DNA of 64,000 nucleotides, taken from Pollenia angustigena. Its lineage: Eukaryota; Arthropoda; Insecta; Diptera; Polleniidae. Location: positions 27,428,945 to 27,492,944 of the forward strand of contig OV884059.1 in NCBI GenBank assembly GCA_930367215.1. The letters run 5' to 3'. Position 1 is the stretch's first letter, and every line of letters starts with the position of its first letter. Position numbers and translations under genes: made by a program. A model generated the notes under the pieces. The model did no database searches. It saw only the letters and a list, made by a program, of their open reading frames with translations, and was not told the origin of the DNA. Of the stretch, positions 45,601 to 54,887 are shown piece after piece.

Positions 45601-48192
45601 CTTCGGAAAGACCTCGTACACTAGAACGTTTGATTGATATCGATCGTGCTGTTAATCAATCCATGACTATGCTCAAACGTTATCCTGAACTGTCTAACAA
45701 AATCTCTCAGCTAATGAATGACTACATCTTGGCTTTGCGTAGCAAAGATGATATACCCGGCTCTTCTTTGGGCATGAGTGAAGAGGCAGAAGCCGCCATT
45801 TTAGACAAATATAGAGTGGAAATTGAGCGCAAGGTAGCCGAAAAGGAACGTTTACGTTTGGCTGAAAAACAACGCAAAGAACAGAGAGCAGCTGAACGAG
45901 AGAAATTGCGTGAGGAAAAATTGCGTTTGGAGGCCAAAAAGGTTGATGATATGGTCAAGGCTGAACAGGATTCGGTAGCCTTTACTAGTGAAGAATCTAA
46001 AACCAGCAAAGATGAGTCTTTAGTCGATCCCACAAAAATTGCTCACAGTGACAAAGATTTGGCAGCTGAAGAGTATTTAGAAGCTACACTCAGGTTGGTT
46101 TACTATTCCTATAAATCTAAGCAATGCTCTCTAAATTCTTTCTCTCTCTCTCATTTTTTAAAATAATTAGCACCAAAACCCAAACCATCCTTCCCACCGT
46201 GGATGATGAGGCTGTCCAACGTGCTGTGGAGGATGTTGCCGCTGCTGTGGCCCATCAGGAGGCTGAGCCTGCTGTACAACATTTCATGTCTCATGATTTG
46301 GGTCATCGCGAATCGGTATTTCGCTTGCACTTTTTGTACCCGAATTTACCTAAAACTTATCCTTTCTCTTTGCAGAGCTTCTCTCTACGCAGAGAATTCT
46401 CTCATTCACCGGCGCATGCGAATAAGGAGGGTCGCAATGTCTATTTTACTTTATCGTTTGCCGGCATCGCTTTAATGGCGGCCATATTTGTGGGCATCGC
46501 TGTGGCCAAGTGGAGAACAGCCCGTTCACCACATGCGCAAGGTTTTATTGAAGTTGATCAGGTGAGTTTACCTTTGGTATACAAGTAACTTATTTTTCGA
46601 CCAGAAGTGTCCATTTGAACGAAAAGTGTCGTTTTAACTTTTAAGAAAAAATTTAAATTTTTTTATCATACGATTTTTTTGGCCAAAAAGAAATTCTTAT
46701 GAATAAAAAGTATTGTTTTGAACAAAAAGCTCTTTTTTAAAAAACTTTTTTGAACAAAACATGAAAGCTTTTTTATAACAATTCTTTTAAAAAGTCCTTA
46801 CTAAGCAGAATGTACCTTATTAAGCCAAAAATAACTTTTTTAACCAAAATTGCCTTTTTGAATAATTTTTTTAGTACTTTTTCGATTATTAAGTACCTTT
46901 TTCATAAATAAGTACTCTATATAAAAGTACTTTTGAACAAAAATTACTTTTTTAAGAAGTAATTTTGAACAAAAATCACATTTTGACTAAAAAAATTTAC
47001 ATTTTCTATGAAAAAAAAAAGTAATTATATGAACAAAATGTATTGTTATTTAACAAAATGAACCTTTTTGAAGAAAATTTATCTATTTTTAACAAAACAA
47101 GAAAGTTTTTTATAACAATTCTTTTGAAAAGTACCTAAGCAGAATGTACCTTATTAAGCAAATTTTGCTAGGCCAAAATTACCTTTTTTCGCAAAACTAC
47201 TTTTCACCAAAACGTATTTTTTGAAAAAGTACTTTCCTACCAGTATCGTTTTTTAACAAAATGAACATTTTTGATGAAAAATTACTTATTTTAACAAAAG
47301 GCTCTTTTTTAAACAAAAAGTACCGTTCTAGCATAAGACTGTTTTGAATAAAACAAGAAATCCTGTTTTAAAACATCTCTTTTAAAAAGTACCTATATTA
47401 ACAGAATGTACCTTATAAAGCAAAAAGCTCATTTTTTAACCAAAATTAATTTTTTTAAACAATTTGTTTAAAGGAATTATTTTGCTTCTTAATATGCATG
47501 TACCTTTTTTTTTAGAAAATATGACTTTTTTGATTATAAAGTTCCTTTTTCATCAAAAAGTACTTTTTAATAAAATTTACATTTCGACTAAAAAAAAACT
47601 TTTTTTTGTAAAACAAGAACTAGTAACTTGTTTAAGAAGTAATTACGAAAAGTGTCGTTTTTTAACAAAAAGTACTTTTTAAAAAAGTACTTTTAATCAA
47701 TAAGAACTATATAAAAACGTACTTTTCATCAATAAGTACTTTTTTACTTAAAAAAAATACTTTTTATCAATAAGTACTATAAAAAAAAGTAGTTTTTATC
47801 AATAAGTACTTTTTTACTTTTAAAAAAAGTACTTTTCATCAATAAGTACTATATAAAAAATGTACTTTTCACCAATAAGTACTTTTTTACTTTTAAAAAA
47901 AGTACTTTTTAACAATCAGTACTTTTAAAAAAAGTACTTTTTAACAATTAGTACTTTTAAAAAAAGTACTTTTTAACAAAAATTACATTTCGACCTAAAA
48001 AAAATATAGTTTTTCTCTGGGCAAAGTATTATTTGAAGAAAAAATTAATATTTTTTATAAAATTGGCCTTTTGTTTTATTCCAGAATGCCACCGCACATC
48101 ATCCCGTCGTACCCGAGGAGAAAATCGTGCCGAGTATGCAAATAAATGGTTATGAAAATCCCACTTACAAATATTTTGAGGTTAAGGAGTAA
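33503..48192 (+). CDS. Appl: Appl, amyloid precursor protein-like, 5'-truncated by the window, nine coding exons
   Basis: This is the fly homologue of APP, a type I neuronal membrane protein shed by secretases and linked to axonal transport, synapse growth and Go signalling. The visible exons are 33503-33641, 33899-34120, 37813-38312 or -38324, 38390- or 38402-38542, 45062-45211, 45477-46093, 46171-46315, 46376-46561 and 48085-48192. All junctions are GT-AG and keep frame, giving about 739 codons. Order: second half of the growth-factor-like domain, copper-binding-like domain, acidic linker, E2, charged stalk, membrane helix, and a tail with GYENPTYKYFE, close to the human GYENPTYKFFE. From memory Drosophila APPL is about 887 residues, so roughly 80 N-terminal residues (signal peptide, start of E1) are missing here and must lie left of the window. 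There is no Kunitz domain, as in fly APPL. Identity is very secure; the exact linker/E2 splice is not. Confidence 0.97.
33899..34120 (+). CDS. Appl: Appl exon: copper-binding-like domain (E1)
   Basis: It reads EGPFQSDALLVPEGC ... MLLPCGISLFSGVEFVCCPKHFK after a split Glu codon, matching the APP copper-binding domain (human VGEFVSDALLVPDKC ... GVEFVCCP). All six expected cysteines are present. Aligning on the conserved cysteines puts Phe, Arg and Asn where human APP has His147, His149 and His151, and Phe for Tyr168, so the vertebrate copper ligands are not conserved. NAS and NQT are possible N-glycosylation sites. The donor is A|gtgagt; the preceding intron is only 257 bases. Confidence 0.95.
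34121..35460. other. Appl intron, first part; inverted-repeat remnant near 35050-35290
   Basis: 'catcaccctcataatatgtt' near 35091 pairs with the complement of 'gagggtgaaatatgtaacat' at 35239-35258, suggesting a decayed palindromic element related to 39655-41302. No other feature was recognised. Confidence 0.45.
35472..35541. repeat. 20-bp tandem repeat with perfect GGTACAATTGTACC palindromes
   Basis: The 14-bp palindrome GGTACAATTGTACC occurs at 35473, 35493 and 35513 with TTTTTT spacers, and a half copy (ggtacaatt) follows. The spacing is exactly 20 bases. Confidence 0.9.
35588..36119. mobile_element. Pogo/Tigger-like MITE, 532 bp, TA duplication
   Basis: Left end CAGTAGAATCCCGATAATTC, right end complement CAGTCAAATCCCGATAATTC, flanked by TA at 35586-35587 and 36120-36121. 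The CAGT(A)nnATCCCGATnATTCG terminus is the hallmark of pogo/Tigger elements. The interior repeats 'acgaattatcgggg' style words near both ends and has no transposase, so it is non-autonomous. Confidence 0.88.
36330..36960 (+). pseudogene. hAT-type (GTF2I-repeat/ZMYM-like) transposase relic
   Basis: In plus-strand frames: AAYKRAFYNDIDKLLKDIGN, HFCKSST, FKYSSTRWLSHQEEINRILE, a stop, WEPTPLFYSE, then FLQYILKIVNTINLEMQSED and VRMNIFLDRLKCFRLKFEIA. The TRWLS...R.LE*WE.L block followed by a helix rich in hydrophobic residues typifies the catalytic half of hAT-type transposases. Several stops and frame changes show decay. It lies in the sense orientation in the Appl intron but cannot be part of the mRNA product. 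Confidence 0.65.
36961..37812. other. Appl intron, remainder
   Basis: AT-rich with no recognised element. The last 60 bases are T-rich (ttattttatttcttttcttt), ending at the acceptor catttag. Confidence 0.5.
37813..38324 (+). CDS. Appl: Appl exon: acidic linker between E1 and E2, with tandem 3' donors
   Basis: It begins (after a split Thr) DEIRVKKTDLPVLPP, then a long Asp/Glu-rich region with DDNDSNYSKDN, a run of acidic residues to about 38070, an Asn-rich patch from (AAC)n near 38150, and DPYFTHFDPHYEHQSYK. This is the disordered acidic linker typical of APP proteins; repeat-like codons make it variable in length between flies. Two perfect GTAAGT donors occur 12 bases apart (38313 and 38325), so the exon ends after YK (38312) or after YKVSQK (38324), in the same frame. 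The in-frame sequence upstream of 37813 is intronic pyrimidine tract, not coding. Confidence 0.92.
38402..38542 (+). CDS. Appl: Appl exon: start of E2 domain
   Basis: It reads RLEESHREKVTRVMKDW ... DPKAAQSFKQRMTARFQ, matching human RLEAKHRERMSQVMREW, the first helix of the E2 domain. The donor is CAG|gtatga. The nearest clear acceptor is cccaacag|CGC. An AG 12 bases upstream (38388-38389) would add EAQQ in frame; paired with the upstream donor this gives YK-EAQQ-RLEE, the same spacing as human FQKAKERLEA. The intron is 77 bases for either matched pair. Confidence 0.92.
38543..39654. other. Appl intron between E2 exons, first part
   Basis: (CT)n at 38598-38618, (ACT)n-like at 39150-39175 and (AAC)n-like text near 39225-39245; otherwise unique AT-rich sequence. 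Confidence 0.5.
39655..41302. mobile_element. Inverted-repeat element carrying a nested copy of the 30998 family
   Basis: GCGATTTCTTTTCTGAGAAA at 39655 is repeated as its exact complement at 41283-41302, then AAATATGTTAC / GTTGCAT-type text on each side with smaller words that also pair (tgtaacattttctaatgtta). The host element seems about 550 bp once the nested repeat (39932-41030) is removed. No transposase. Confidence 0.65.
39932..41030 (-). mobile_element. Inverted copy of the 1.4-kb dispersed repeat
   Basis: It is the complement of 30998-32416: starts tataccctccaccacaatta, has gtccgtctgtccgtctg at 40070-40092, and includes about four units with ACTCCCGGAAAACAGTTTAG (40409, 40566 variant, 40715, 40870 variant); ends ccgaatatagcactctaact. 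Open frames of 155-166 codons across it come from the regular unit length and do not resemble proteins. Confidence 0.82.
41560..43410 (+). repeat. 129-bp tandem array in alternating dimers, mini-me-like tail
   Basis: CCTCGTGGTCCTAT recurs near 41941, 42068, 42196, 42326, 42453, 42580, 42711, 42839 and 42971. Units alternate between type A (gagaagcagatattgccccc) and type B (gagaggcagaaattgcccct), giving a 257-bp higher-order dimer. It ends with ggccggccggacggacattg, 'tctgggtcaatttgtacac' and 'ctctactattgtggtgtaag'. Another tail copy is at 23383. Confidence 0.88.
43411..45061. other. Appl intron end: AGTAC-rich repeats then unique sequence
   Basis: 43430-43900 contains 'tttagtactttttgtact' words. 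43900-45061 has no element I recognise; the acceptor tgtaattttag ends it. An intron-wide pyrimidine tract is weak. Confidence 0.45.
45062..45211 (+). CDS. Appl: Appl exon: E2 domain
   Basis: It reads TSVQALEEEGNAEKHQLAAM to CYTQALTEQPPN, the helix-rich E2 core with the QRVLAHINQRKREAM segment equivalent to human ARVEAMLNDRRRLAL. The 150-base exon is phase 0 at both ends, so skipping it would keep frame. Acceptor aattttag|ACT, donor AAT|gtaagt. It follows a 6.5-kb intron full of repeats. Confidence 0.95.
45212..45476. other. Short Appl intron with (GACG/GACT)n microsatellite
   Basis: Directly after the donor, 45221-45258 is ggacggacagacagacgga followed by cggactgactgactaat. It resembles the microsatellite of the 30998 family but without that element's flanks. 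Confidence 0.7.
45477..46093 (+). CDS. Appl: Appl exon: rest of E2 and charged juxtamembrane stalk
   Basis: The largest visible exon, 617 bases. It starts AHHVEKCLQKLLRALHKDRA and includes HALAHYRHLLNSGG and NQSMTMLKRYPEL (human NQSLSLLYNVPAV). From about residue 125 on it is a strongly charged, coiled-coil-like run (KVAEKERLRLAEKQRKEQRA), then an acidic/Ser-rich linker to LEATL. Compared with my memory of Drosophila, the Gln-rich insertion after VDDM is absent and the linker is shorter. Acceptor tttaaag|GCT, donor CAG|gttggt. Confidence 0.95.
46171..46315 (+). CDS. Appl: Appl exon: extracellular juxtamembrane segment
   Basis: After a split Ser it reads TKTQTILPTVDDEAVQRAVE ... AEPAVQHFMSHDLGHRES. 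It is strongly conserved with Drosophila APPL but has no counterpart to human amyloid-beta. This stretch precedes the membrane helix and is where alpha/beta-type shedding would occur. The flanking introns are 77 and 60 bases, typical short fly introns. Confidence 0.94.
46376..46561 (+). CDS. Appl: Appl exon: transmembrane helix and start of cytoplasmic tail
   Basis: It starts SFSLRREFSHSPAHANKEG, then the hydrophobic helix from VYFTLSFAGIALMAAIF to GIAVAKW, then a basic stop-transfer KWRTARS and SPHAQGFIEVDQ. The helix is the expected substrate of gamma-secretase in the APP family. Acceptor ctctttgcag|AGC, donor CAG|gtgagt. It is separated from the last exon by a 1.5-kb intron of AGTACT-rich repeats. 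Confidence 0.96.
46562..48084 (+). repeat. Appl intron filled with AGTACTTTTT words
   Basis: Between the transmembrane exon and the tail exon, about 1.4 kb is built of degenerate 'aaaaagtacttttcatcaat' and 'aagtactatataaaaa' words, most regular at 47680-47990. AAAAGTACTTTT is self-complementary, so the intron RNA can form many small hairpins. Confidence 0.85.
48085..48192 (+). CDS. Appl: Appl last coding exon: cytoplasmic tail and stop
   Basis: It reads NATAHHPVVPEEKIVPSMQI, then NGYENPTYKYFEVKE and TAA at 48190-48192. The NPTY motif binds PTB-domain adaptors (Fe65, X11, Dab families) and drives endocytosis; the last residues are as in Drosophila. The acceptor is ttttattccag. No further coding exon is possible after the in-frame stop. 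Confidence 0.97.
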   Translation, partial: NATAHHPVVPEEKIVPSMQINGYENPTYKYFEVKE

Positions 48193-49703
48193 ACTTTAAA
48201 ACCAGAACACAAAGAAATGTTTAAACTTTAGAGTAAAAACACTTTTTAATTAAGAAAAAAAAACCAAAAGCAAACAAACAAATTACAGAGGACTGTCAAA
48301 ATCATGTTTAAATTTAAAGGTTAAAAAAAATGACATTTGAAAGCCAAGCAACAACTTCTTAAGTAAGCAAATTAAAAAACACATAAAAACTACAACCTCC
48401 AACAACAACAAAATCTTAAGAAAAAACTTTCAATAATTACAAAACAAAACTTAAAAAATAATTTCTTTTATTAAACATTTAAACGTTGTTCTTGTTTAGA
48501 AAGTACATTGAGAAAAAAATTAAAAAAGAAACATAATTTAAAATTGATGGTGTGTAATGCAAAATAAAAATAAAAAAGAAAATAAATTAATTTAAAAAAA
48601 AAAATTAGCATAAGTTTAAGTCATAAATGTAAAACAACACAAATGAATGCAAAAACAGAAAATAAATATTATTATTAAATTAATAAAATTAAAGTAAAAT
48701 ATATTATTTCCTACAGAAAATTGAGTAAATTTAACTAAAACAATATTTCAAATAATAATAATAATTAACAAATGAAAATAACAAGACACTCAAAACTTAA
48801 ATAATTTAAATTATAATGGAGAGATTAGTAAAGGTAAAATTATAAAAAAAAAACCAAAAATATTTTTGGCTTAAATTTATTTAAGCCAAAATTTTCTAGG
48901 CATTTTTGAGCAGCTTTCTCAACGCTTTTTAAGCCAAATTTAAACCAGAATTTTACTATAAAGAAATTGTAAAGAAAAGATTATTTAAAACTTGAGAATT
49001 AATTACAAAACAAAAAAACACTCAACTGAACTAAGAAAAACTTTGTAAAACTCACTTAATCTCACATAAACAACAAAAAAAAAAACACTTAAAGAAATGA
49101 AAATTAAAAAAAAAATTTAACTAAAATCAAAAAAAAATATACTAAAAAAACGTTCGTTCATTTAACAAAACAGCTTCATTAAATTTGTTTAAATAGATAA
49201 AATAATTGTTTTTATTTTCAATAATTTTTTTTTGTTTCTTTTTTTCAATAAAACCAAATATCATATCATTTTTAATTTTAAGTTACAATTACAAGAAAAA
49301 AAGAAATTTTTATATAGTTTTATAAATTTTCTTAAAACTTGTTAGTTAATTTCTTTTATAATTTAACCAAAAAAAAAAAAAAAACCGAAAAAAAACTTTG
49401 CTGTGACAGTCATTTCTTTTTTTAATTTTTCCTATTATTTTTTTCTTAAAACTTTCTTTAAAAAATTTTAAAAAATAAACCTTAATTACTATAAAACTGC
49501 TATAAATTTATAGCTATTATAAAAAAAAAAATAAGTATAATATTAATTATTTTTGCTTGATTCATTAAGATTATATACAAAAACAATTTACACCTTCATA
49601 CAAAATATGTTTGAAACATACAACATTAATTAACACTATAAAACATTAAATGAAAACATAAAAATATTTACAAAACAAGAATCTAAAAACAAATAAAAAA
49701 TCG
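48193..49703 (+). other. Appl: Appl proximal 3' UTR (inferred), A-rich
   Basis: The sequence after the stop is strongly A-rich on the sense strand with many AATAAA or similar hexamers (for example 48581-48586, 48661-48666 and 49247-49252, the last followed by T-rich sequence). No ORF or transposon is recognisable up to 49703, where a MITE begins. Which hexamer is used cannot be told from sequence alone. Confidence 0.6.
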
Positions 49704-49875
49704 GCCTTATAATGAGTGTCGTTGTCGTTGTCGATATTACGTCCTTTTTAGCAATTGGTAATACTTTTACCGAAAACGACATAAATACGACAACCTCTCT
49801 ATTTGTTTTACCCTGTCTTTATCGTTAAACTCAAACGATATCGACAAAAAGTTCAAACGACTCTCATGATAAGGC
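49704..49875. mobile_element. 172-bp MITE, GCCTTAT ends
   Basis: GCCTTATAATGAGTGTCGTT at the left matches the complement of the right end, GCCTTATCATGAGAGTCGTT, at 18 of 20 positions. Inner words gtcgatat / atatcgac also pair. No ORF or clear target duplication. Confidence 0.65.
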
Positions 49876-49923
49876 TCAATTTATCACAAATATTTTAAAA
49901 GCTGAATAGTTTAAATTCATTAT

Positions 49924-50053
49924 CAGCCCCATTATGAATAAAAATTCCCCGAGAGTTTTCTTCCTTCTCCCATATTTTCCCATGTAAATTCAATTGTAAA
50001 AATGGGAAAAGGGAAAACACGCCCGGGGGGAATTGGTATTCATAATTGGGCTG
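49924..50053. mobile_element. 130-bp MITE, CAGCCC ends
   Basis: Left CAGCCCCATTATGAATAAAA, right complement CAGCCCAATTATGAATACCA; AATTCCCC follows on both sides, and 'cttctcccatattttccc' pairs with 'gggaaaagggaaaac' in part. It is only 48 bases from the previous MITE. Confidence 0.65.
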
Positions 50054-51030
50054 TATTTGTTTAAATTCAAAACCGATTTAAGCAAAATTTCAAATTTTCA
50101 AAATAAATTTTAATAAAATTAACAAATTAGCTTAAACGTTATACTCTGGGTTAATCTTTAAAACATTCACAAAGACTTTGGAAAACATAAATCGACTTTA
50201 AAAAGAACTTAAATTTAACAGACTTTCAAGCGCGTAAAATAAAATAAAAACTAAAATTTTTTAAAGTTAAAATTTAATTGCCGCCAACCCCACTCCTTCG
50301 CTGGTAAAACGACACTGTATAAAAAAGGCCAAACATTTTTTAAAACTTAAGCTATGGCCATCTTAGCTTAATATCCAGATCAAGCGTAATGTTTTCTAGC
50401 GCCTAGCCTTTAACACTTAAATTTTATACCTTTATCGTAAGTCGTCTCCACTACCCATTAAATTATGTTAAGAAATAATGTTATGAAAGAGCTTTCCAGA
50501 CAAATTCCTTAGAAACGTTGTTAAAACATGAGAAAACAGTATAACAACATGGGGACTCTACTTAACACTTACATTATGTTAGTGTTGATGTTAAGCTTCT
50601 AATGTCAGTTGTAGACGTAATTTAATGAAAACGTCCACGTTTTATCACCCCACGTCTCCATGCGCTTTCGATTTGAACATGACATGACCATAACGCCGGC
50701 AGAGCAACGGCATTGATTTGTTCATGTTCTTGTATGTGGCGAAAAAGTGTTGATATTCATGTTCTGATTGACCACAATTTTTGTTGTTGTGCGTTTGGTT
50801 GTTACAGAAAATACATTGTATGGACGAATGTTTAGGCAACGATGGCAGCACATGGACGAAACATTAACATGAACAGTCTACACGAGTATAATTCATGTGC
50901 GATATGCTGTTCTTACCAAGTTGATGGATGGTGGAAACGGGTAGTCAAGAACAGTAATGTTAACTTATCGGGTTTTTTTAAAAACCACAACATAGAAATA
51001 AAAACAGAAAAAAAACGCTAAATAAGTTAA
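50054..51030. other. Non-coding; repeat copy shared with 52742-52990
   Basis: aacgttgttaaaacatgag at 50515, 'acttaacacttacattatgt' and 'tgtcagttgtagacg' near 50565-50615 recur in the same order at 52768-52970. The pair flanks the LINE fragment at 51031 in direct orientation. No gene is seen; the small minus-strand frame near 50645 has no recognisable family. Confidence 0.5.
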
Positions 51031-52520
51031 ATTGTTATTACTTTTGAATAACAACAAAAAAACTGTTCTTAAACAGCTTACTTCACTACTTAAAGCGCTT
51101 CCGATTGATACAGATTTCAACAACACGTTGTATGCAAATGCCAAGAAATCTGCAATTCAATTTTGCAGACAGTTTGTCAAAAATCCCGGCCAGCAATATC
51201 CGGGCAAAATCATAATAGTCCGCAGAATCAAGAGTCTCAAACGAGACTCTCAGCCATTTTCCCTCAGCCCCGCTGAAGTTGAAAATATCATCACCAAATC
51301 GAAGCTCCTTGAAGGCTTTTGGTCCTAAACTCTATGCCAATGATGAACAAATTTGGTAAAGTAGCAATTGAATTTCCTACTCACCTTCTAGAACCATCTC
51401 CACCTTGTGGTTCCAGATATCTGGAAGGCTGCACGTATGATTCCGATTCTAAATCGGGGAAAATACCGCTCGATTTCCATTCTATTACCTAAGTTTTGGA
51501 ATCGGTACTGTTATCATCCTTCAAGCAACATATTTTACGTAACAAACACCAACATGGCTACAGGGAATCTCAAAGCTTTGAACTTGATAGTTACCTAAAA
51601 AGCTAATGGCATCAATCTGTAGAGAATGTGTAAGAGCGCGATTGTTGCAGCCGCTATTGTTAATAAATATTGGCATTTTAGCCATTTTTTTTGTCAATCT
51701 AGCGGTTATATCTCCAAGCGCTGGATCGCCAATTTGGCAGACAAAGTTTCGCCAGATAAAGATGGGTGTGCCTCAGGGGGAAGTTTTGTTCTTGCATAGC
51801 TTCTTATTATTCCCCCCTAAGGAAGTTCAATGCTGTCGTATGGCGATACTTGCACCGTAATCTCTTCCGGCGTTAAAGTCGGCGACAAAAGTGTTAGGAT
51901 ATCCATCTTCCTGGCCCCCTTTGGTAATTATCTGCAGGAACGTAAACTCAAACTGTCAACTTAAACTGTGTCGACAGTGTCTCTTTTTTGCTACTTCGAT
52001 AAAGGAAGTAAGGATGGAACTCAACATCGATAGCGGTGGCAACCGCACTCCTATGGGTCACCTATACGAAGAGACTAAGATACTGCCCGTAAGATAACTT
52101 TGTATGTTGTCAAAAAAAACAGATCCTCAGGTCCTTATTGAATGTCATCGGCTGAGTCAACTCGCAGCCACTAGGTTCTGATGAAAGACCGCCAACACTC
52201 GACACAACCGCTGGGACTTTAGGCGTTTCTTTAGTATCAGACTTTATTTCACCCAACGTCAACCGCATGTTGCTGACAAGATCTCAGAATGAACATCCTC
52301 CAGTAGTTTCGGATGGTGAGCGGCATTTACCCAGGCAAACCCAATCAACCCGTGCAGAATTAAAAACTGGTTGGAGCAGTGTTCTTAACTGTTACTGAGA
52401 ACGAATTGTTCCCAACACCTTAAATCGTTACCCTGCCTGCAGTCAAAGTCCTCTTGATACAGTGCATCCCTTTAACTATTCCAATAGGCTCACATATTTG
52501 ACCCCAAAAGACCTTTGGTA
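51031..52520 (+). pseudogene. Jockey-like LINE ORF2 relic
   Basis: Plus strand, in several frames: RRIKSLKRDSQPFSLSPAEV and ENIITKSK, then VVPDIWKAARMIPILNRGK and YRSISIL, then FRQIKMGVPQGEVLF, later KEVRMELNIDSGGNRTPM. These are in the right order for the fingers, the VPQGxVLSP motif and the post-catalytic region of a jockey-clade reverse transcriptase. A YADD box is not intact. Frameshifts and internal gaps are many. A small foreign 60-bp unit sits at 51648-51710, just before the IKMGVPQG block. Confidence 0.75.
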
Positions 52521-53040
52521 AAGACCAACAGAGGTGGATAGGTTTCTATAGCTCCCATTCCTATTTTCCTATGACAAAAATAACTAAAATTTCTTTGTAA
52601 TATTTTAGGGAAGAACTCCCGATGATAGCAAACGTGTTACAACAACAATTTAAAGCGCTATCAAAATCCGATTTTCCAATTCCAAAGCTTGACGTGCTAA
52701 TTTAGGTTTTATCTGTAACTCCCCATCTACAACAGACATGATTTGCTGTTCTAACATGATGTTATAAAAACGTTGTTAAAACATATTCGCTAACAACCGT
52801 ATTATAACATGAAAAACTCTAATATGATGAGCCTATGCTATGAAAAAGCTGTGATTGCAGACCCATGTGTCTCAGTTAATGAATGAAATAAAAATTGTTG
52901 GAAAAGTGTAAACTTAACACTTGCATTCATATTAGTGTTAATGTTATGCATTTCATGGCTGTTGTAGACGGGGTGTAAAAACCATTTCTGGCATATTTGT
53001 AAACAAAGTGGCCAGATCTCTTGTCTTTCAGTATTAACAC
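52521..53040. other. Non-coding, second copy of the 50515 repeat
   Basis: aacgttgttaaaacatattc at 52768, 'cttaacacttgcattcatat' at 52914 and 'ctgttgtagacggggtg' at 52960. Whether this is one older element split by the LINE or two insertions cannot be decided. Confidence 0.5.
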
Positions 53041-54274
53041 TTGTTCTTTTTTAAGCTATTAAGTTAATGTTAAGATTTTTTCAAATTGTTTTTCCTTAAC
53101 TACAAACAAATTAACATAAAACTACAAAACATTTTCTTAAAATTTTGATTAAAAACGGAAAAATAAAAACATTTACATAAAACTACACTATTAAATCTAT
53201 TTTAGATTATAAATAAATTAAATACCAAAGCAGTAAATAACAAACAAAAGCAACAAAAAACTAGTCAGAAAAAAAATACTAAAAACAAAAATGCTTAATA
53301 AATAAAACTCATCTAATCATTTATTAAATAAAAAAAACGAAAATTTATTATATATTTAATAAAAAAAAAAAAAAAACAACAACATATTTATGTAAAACTT
53401 AGCATGAGTGTAAGAAGTTAAAAAAAAACAAGATAAAAACCCCGTCCTGCGTAAAACAAAAATAAAACTTAAAATTAAAATAATTTAAACAAATAATAAA
53501 AAGCAAAAAAAAAAAAAACTTTACACAAACATAAAAATTATATTAAAAAACAAAAACTCTTATCATTTCAATTAATTTCGATTACTTTACATAATAAGTC
53601 ATACAAATTATAAAAAGAATATATAATTAAAAACCAAAAAAATTCTTTAATATTTATAAATGTACTCAAGACAATTGTAATTGCAACAATAATTGTACGC
53701 TAAATATAAAAAATACAAAAACAAAAAATTATATTTAATAAAAATACAAACAAACAAAAAAAAACTCAAAAAATTTAAAAAAATGTAAAATGTTTCAAAA
53801 TACCAAAAAATTAACAACAACAACAACAACCAACCAAAAAAACAAAACAATGAAAAACATAAACTAGACACTTGATTTTCCACTTTGAAGAAAAAAACAC
53901 AAACAGACAAACTTAGTTTAAATGAATTCATATAAAACAAACAAATTAATTGTCTTACTCCCTGACCCCTTGACCTTTAACATAAAACTCAAAATAAACC
54001 TAAAAGTATTTGTGTTAAATTCTTTTGAAATATTTTGCATAAATATAAAATAACAAACAAAAAACCAACAAAAAAAACTTATTAAAAATTGTGTTTTTAT
54101 TTCATTTCTGTTCGAATTGGTTTGTAAACATCATTAAAGAAAAACATTTTACAAAAAAAAAATATGTATCAGAGAAATCGGAACTAAATTACTTTTAAAG
54201 CACAACACAGCGAAAAGGGTTATGTAAAACACTTATTTTGTTTTTCGTTTTTAACTAAAGCATACTTTAAGGTC
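53041..54274. other. A-rich stretch, resembles the Appl 3' UTR in composition
   Basis: Strong A bias on the + strand with many AATAAA and AACAAC words, no ORF, no recognisable transposon. Its character matches 48193-49703 rather than the T/A-balanced introns. It may be a distal 3' UTR, or simply A-rich intergenic DNA. Confidence 0.35.
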
Positions 54275-54425
54275 CAATTAGACGTCACATAAACATACCA
54301 AAACTGCATTACCATAGCCACCGTATTACCAAAACGACATAAACATACCATACAAACCAATTCAATTTTGGTTTCTTAATTCGCCGTTACGGCTGTGGAA
54401 TTATGGTTATGTCACGTCTAATTTG
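54275..54425. mobile_element. 151-bp MITE with AATTAGACGT ends
   Basis: Left CAATTAGACGTCACATAAAC; right end complement CAAATTAGACGTGACATAAC. The centre repeats 'accataaacatacc'-like words. No ORF. Confidence 0.6.
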
Positions 54426-54887
54426 AGCTTTAGGTCACAAATTTATATGTATGCAAGCGAATTCATTAAACCTTCCATTGAATTCGCCTTGTATATATGC
54501 TTCAGACTTAAGTTCTTAAAAAAAACTAAGCCAGACATGTTATTAAGGCACACATTATTTTACGTGTTTGGCATTAAAGTCCAAGTACACTTACCAAAAT
54601 ACTAATCAAGCATTGTGGAAATATTAGTGTAAAATCAAAAAATTTAAATATGGCGGCGATTATTACTACTAGCACACGAACACGAGTAAATTCGCCTGCA
54701 TGACAAGCTTTTGACAAGTGTATTTAGCCCTGTTAAACTAAATTGTAGACAAATTTTTAGGTCGTTTTCGAATTTAGCGGGTGCCAAAACATACTAGTAA
54801 AAGCTTCGGGCCAAATCTGGGCTGTTTTTTTAAATAACTATTTGCGAGGAAAATTGCAAAAAAAAATTAATTCACAAATATGACTTA

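Noticed and set aside
50645..50851. Minus-strand frame with Cys/His pairs resembling a zinc finger
   Set aside because: The spacing of Cys and His does not fit a known finger, and the region is next to a direct repeat that flanks a LINE; likely chance.
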